Below, one piece after another: positions 15,930 to 18,329 of a stretch of 18,329 nt of DNA. Every line of letters starts with the position of its first letter. Position 1 is the stretch's first letter. The stretch is from CAZNLS01 sp964573895 (lineage in GTDB: Bacteria > Acidobacteriota > Aminicenantia > UBA2199). The position numbers and the translations under genes are program-made. The stretch covers positions 1 through 18,329 of the forward strand of contig CAZNLS010000050.1 in the NCBI GenBank assembly GCA_964573895.1, read 5' to 3'. The notes below the pieces were generated by a model. It was given only the letters and a program-made list of their open reading frames with translations, was not told where the DNA came from and did not search any database.

Positions 15930-16979
15930 TCAGATGATTTTATAAATATTCATAGACCATTCTTCTTCATCTTCATCTTCGACAAGCTGATATAGTTTGC
16001 CATCCTTAATATCATAAGGGTAGGATTCAACTACATTTTTCCAGATAACCGGCAGAAAAACCGATTTTATTTTAGTCCCCGATTTATCCAATACAATAAA
16101 TTTATTGGTATTCTTTCTTTTTTTAAAAGTCTGAATATAAATATAGTCTTTGTCCACAATAAAATTTTTGATGGAAGGAAATGAATCTGCAATTTCAAAT
16201 CTGCTTTTGATTCTTTCCCAAAATTGACCGTACCTCTCTTTGTATTGTTCGCGGATCGAAAATTTTGCTTTATCACCAATTTTTTCAATTGGTGTTTCCA
16301 GTTTAATTACTTTTAATTTCTTTCCGTTTGTATCAAATACATGAATTTTAAATTTTTTATCTTTGTTTAAATAGATACGATTATTCCCGCTTCTTAAAAT
16401 AAATATATTTTCCGGTGAAAAAATTTTGAAGAAACTCGCTCTCGATAAACCGGATTCAAAACTGTAAATTTGCCTCAGTTTATTCAAATTTTTATCAAAA
16501 AGAGTGACAGATTGATTTCCGTTTCTTCTGTTCCTGCCTCTGCCAAAGGTAAAAACCCTGCCTGTGTAATATTTACCCGTTGCAGAAAAGTTTCTGACAA
16601 ATCCGGATGTTATTCTCTTTTCAGATAGAAATTTTCCATCTTCAGTGAATTTCATAAGTTTGTTCCTGTTGAAGATTCTGACAATGTTATTGCCTGGAAT
16701 AATATCAAATGAGGAATTTCCTCTTCTCGATGTAGATATCTCTCCGGGACCTTCACCTTTTCTTCCGAATTTATTTAAAAGATTTAAATCTTTTCTTGAA
16801 TAAATAAATACTGATGTTTCTTCTGAAATGTATATTTTTGAATTTCCAATCTTGATTGACGACGGCTGTAGCAGGTCAGGAAGCGCTTTGGTTTCTGCTT
16901 TCAGTTCATATACATTTAATAATATTAACAATAGTGAAATTATTAGAAATAGTGTCTTGATAAATATTGTTTTTTTCAT
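15930..16979 (-). CDS. Secreted 6-bladed beta-propeller protein of unknown function
   Basis: A 349-residue protein with a Sec signal peptide (basic MKKTIFIKT, hydrophobic core to about 22, likely cut near LKA-ET at 28) and no lipobox Cys, so periplasmic or exported. The mature part has repeating strand units, including FIYSRKDLNLLNKFGRKGEGPGE (motif GEGPGE at 75-80), KLMKFTEDGKFLSEKRI, IHVFDTNGKKLKVIKL and FIVLDKSGTKIKSVFL. Spaced blades ending in a D-x-(S/N)-G turn are typical of the NHL-like 6-bladed propellers. Its precise role is unknown; such folds bind sugars, peptides or proteins. It is rich in Lys and Arg. GAGGAG sits five bases before the ATG. It ends on the base next to the pyrG stop, converging on it with no gap. 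Confidence 0.75.
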   Translation of the reverse strand: MKKTIFIKTLFLIISLLLILLNVYELKAETKALPDLLQPSSIKIGNSKIYISEETSVFIYSRKDLNLLNKFGRKGEGPGEISTSRRGNSSFDIIPGNNIVRIFNRNKLMKFTEDGKFLSEKRITSGFVRNFSATGKYYTGRVFTFGRGRNRRNGNQSVTLFDKNLNKLRQIYSFESGLSRASFFKIFSPENIFILRSGNNRIYLNKDKKFKIHVFDTNGKKLKVIKLETPIEKIGDKAKFSIREQYKERYGQFWERIKSRFEIADSFPSIKNFIVDKDYIYIQTFKKRKNTNKFIVLDKSGTKIKSVFLPVIWKNVVESYPYDIKDGKLYQLVEDEDEEEWSMNIYKII

Positions 16980-17062
16980 TTAAACTCCTCATCTTTAAAT
17001 AGATTGTTTCCTATAAATTTTGCTTCTATTTTAAAACAACTGAAAAAAAAAAATCTTTCAAA

Positions 17063-17081
17063 AAAAATCATATTGATTTTT
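17063..17081. repeat. Inverted repeat over the -35 of the yitT-family promoter
   Basis: AAAAATCA (17063-17070) and TGATTTTT (17074-17081) form a perfect 8-base palindrome around a 3-base centre, covering the -35 hexamer. It could be an operator, but A/T-only arms occur easily by chance here. Confidence 0.35.
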
Positions 17082-17101
17082 ATTCGGTTCAATATTATAA
17101 T
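17073..17101 (+). promoter_or_regulatory. Sigma70-type promoter for the YitT-family gene
   Basis: TTGATT (17073-17078) and a perfect TATAAT (17096-17101) are 17 bases apart. Transcription would begin near 17108, giving a leader of about 21 bases that contains AGGA before the ATG. It is the clearest promoter in the window. Confidence 0.65.
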
Positions 17102-17128
17102 GCATCGCTTTAAATAGGAAAAATTTAG

Positions 17129-18061
17129 ATGAAAAAATTAATTAAAGTTTTGTGGCCGTGGATTTCAATTACTCTGGGATCAATAATCGCAGCACTCGGT
17201 TATGTAATATTTATTCTCCCCATGGAGATGGTTGAAGGTGGTGTGACGGGAATAGGAATCATAATAAAACATCTCACCGGGATGCCAGTGGTAGGAATAT
17301 CTTCACTGGGAATTACAGCTATTGTCTATGTTGTAGCAATTAAAATTCTTGGTAAAGGATTCGGAGCCAAATCTGTCTATGCAACAATTTTATTAAATTT
17401 GCTTATTGATTTGTTTTCCTTAACCGGAATCGGATTGAATCTTTCCCAACAGGATATTCTCCTTGCGGCTTTTTACGGAGGAGCATCAGTTGGATTTGGT
17501 CTCGGAGTCATATATTTTGCAGGAGCTTCTACAGGCGGTGCGGATGCAATCGGCCAGATTCTCTGGAAATTAAAAAAATTCCCTATGGGAAGGACCCTTA
17601 TTTTTATCGATCTGGTTGTACTTTCTATAGCTGCTCTGATCTTTATTCCTATTAAAAATATAATGTATTCGCTTATTTTTATTTATATAGAAATAAAGGT
17701 TATTGATATGGTTCTGAATGGATTGAGAGCTAACCAGAGGATAATGATAGTTACGGATTATCCTGAAAAAATGAAAAAAATGATATTTACAAAATTAAGA
17801 AGAGGCTTAACTATATTTGAGGGGACCGGGGGTTATACCGGAAAAAGGAGATTTCTGCTAACTTCCGTTCTTCCCATAAAAGGTATTCCGGAAGTAAGAA
17901 GAATTGTCAGCGAAGTTGATCCGAAGGCTTTTGTTATAGTCCAGGATATTCATCAGGTTTATGGAGAAGGATTTGAGGAACTTCCGGAAAAACTAAAAAA
18001 TGAGAGAAAAAAAATATCTTCCGGAAAAAAAAGTAAACAAATAAAAAACAGGAAAAATTAA
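17129..18061 (+). CDS. YitT-family membrane protein (DUF161/DUF2179)
   Basis: Predicted inner-membrane protein of unknown function, a family often described only as a membrane protein or putative transporter. About six hydrophobic helices lie near residues 10-30, 56-75, 83-98, 112-132, 155-175 and 178-198. The family block MVEGGVTGIGIIIKHLTG is at 34-51, and AGASTGGADAIGQIL at 131-145. A C-terminal cytosolic DUF2179 domain (about 203-283) contains RRGLTIFEGTGGYTG and VDPKAFVIVQDIHQVYGEGF. The last 25 residues are a Lys-rich tail. The ATG at 17129 has AGGA nine bases upstream and its own promoter. At 310 residues it is slightly long for the family because of the tail. No functional partner is visible nearby. 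Confidence 0.92.
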   Translation: MKKLIKVLWPWISITLGSIIAALGYVIFILPMEMVEGGVTGIGIIIKHLTGMPVVGISSLGITAIVYVVAIKILGKGFGAKSVYATILLNLLIDLFSLTGIGLNLSQQDILLAAFYGGASVGFGLGVIYFAGASTGGADAIGQILWKLKKFPMGRTLIFIDLVVLSIAALIFIPIKNIMYSLIFIYIEIKVIDMVLNGLRANQRIMIVTDYPEKMKKMIFTKLRRGLTIFEGTGGYTGKRRFLLTSVLPIKGIPEVRRIVSEVDPKAFVIVQDIHQVYGEGFEELPEKLKNERKKISSGKKSKQIKNRKN

Positions 18062-18329
18062 TTAATTTCACTTATTTTTAATGATATTTATAATAAAAAA
18101 ATTGATAACATCCCTTATAATCTGCTCTCTGAACTGGTGAAAAAAATCTCAGTTGAAGAGTGGATAAATGTATATGAAAGAAACAAAATGAAATAGGTAA
18201 ACATCTAGATCATGTTTCACATTGGCTTGATAGGAATTATGAGTATGTGAAGGATATGGATGAAAGACATGTTGGAAATATTTTAAAATTGGACAAAAAA
18301 CACAAGAAAAGTAACTTGAAAATGGATAA
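18062..18329 (+). pseudogene. Decayed or frameshifted coding fragment, family unknown
   Basis: After the YitT-family stop, the same frame stays open to a TAG at 18194-18196 and reads like protein (NIPYNLLSELVKKISVEEWI), but has no good start codon. From about 18178 another frame continues to the window end with equally protein-like sequence (GKHLDHVSHWLDRN, then DMDERHVGNILKLDKK). A one-base shift near 18175-18196 would join them into one product of about 88 codons. I do not recognise the family. It may be a pseudogene remnant, a sequencing error in a real gene, or chance. The gene, if real, continues to the right. Confidence 0.35.

Noticed and set aside
18213..18220. TGTTTCAC half of a parS near the right end
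   Set aside because: The other half does not follow, so there is no palindrome and no credible ParB site.
1..18329. CRISPR arrays, tRNA or rRNA genes, insertion sequences, riboswitches, intrinsic terminators
   Set aside because: No regularly spaced repeats, cloverleaf genes, transposase frames or GC-rich hairpins followed by T runs were found by eye.

Overview
This AT-rich window (roughly one third G+C by eye, with many A/T homopolymers) holds the replication-origin neighbourhood of a bacterial chromosome. The gene set is dnaA, dnaN, recF, gyrB, gyrA, rsmG, parA and parB, with a perfect parS site. A CMP-Kdo synthetase gene (kdsB) implies a lipopolysaccharide-type outer membrane, so the host is a diderm. 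The long 804-residue GyrB with a C-terminal insert fits that. I cannot place the phylum. The GEGPGE-type beta-propeller gene and low G+C suggest a less-studied Gram-negative lineage, but this is only a guess.

Layout: bases 1-10639 are all on the minus strand, transcribed away from dnaA: dnaA, a 162-bp AT-rich spacer, dnaN, recF, a 119-bp spacer with a likely promoter, gyrB, gyrA, gltX and a rhomboid protease cut by the left edge. Bases 10640-10770 are the divergent intergenic region and the best oriC candidate. It has two identical, oppositely oriented DnaA-box-like 9-mers (TTTTCCACA), an AT-rich stretch and a good promoter for dnaA. To the right, on the plus strand and tightly packed, lie a 60-residue two-helix membrane protein, rsmG, parA, parB, a bactofilin, kdsB and pyrG (10774-15929). 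Both arms therefore run away from the putative origin, as expected for leading-strand genes. A convergent gene for a secreted beta-propeller protein (15930-16979, minus) abuts pyrG with no gap. A divergent YitT-family membrane protein (17129-18061, plus) follows behind a near-consensus promoter. The last 268 bases hold an apparently decayed coding fragment.

The genes work together as an origin and segregation module: DnaA starts replication, DnaN and RecF act at the fork, gyrase controls supercoiling, and ParA/ParB/parS segregate the new origins. The plus-strand unit is the most thought-provoking part. ParB (a CTP-dependent clamp in its family), a bactofilin (a cytoskeletal polymer that positions ParABS in Myxococcus), KdsB (a CTP consumer) and PyrG (the CTP maker) are in one run with 4-base overlaps or very short gaps. 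Other points worth a look are a degenerate first GyrA box, a Gln at the quinolone-contact position of GyrA, an RNA hairpin that would mask the dnaA start, and parS lying across the rsmG/parA overlap with ParA's start codon inside it.
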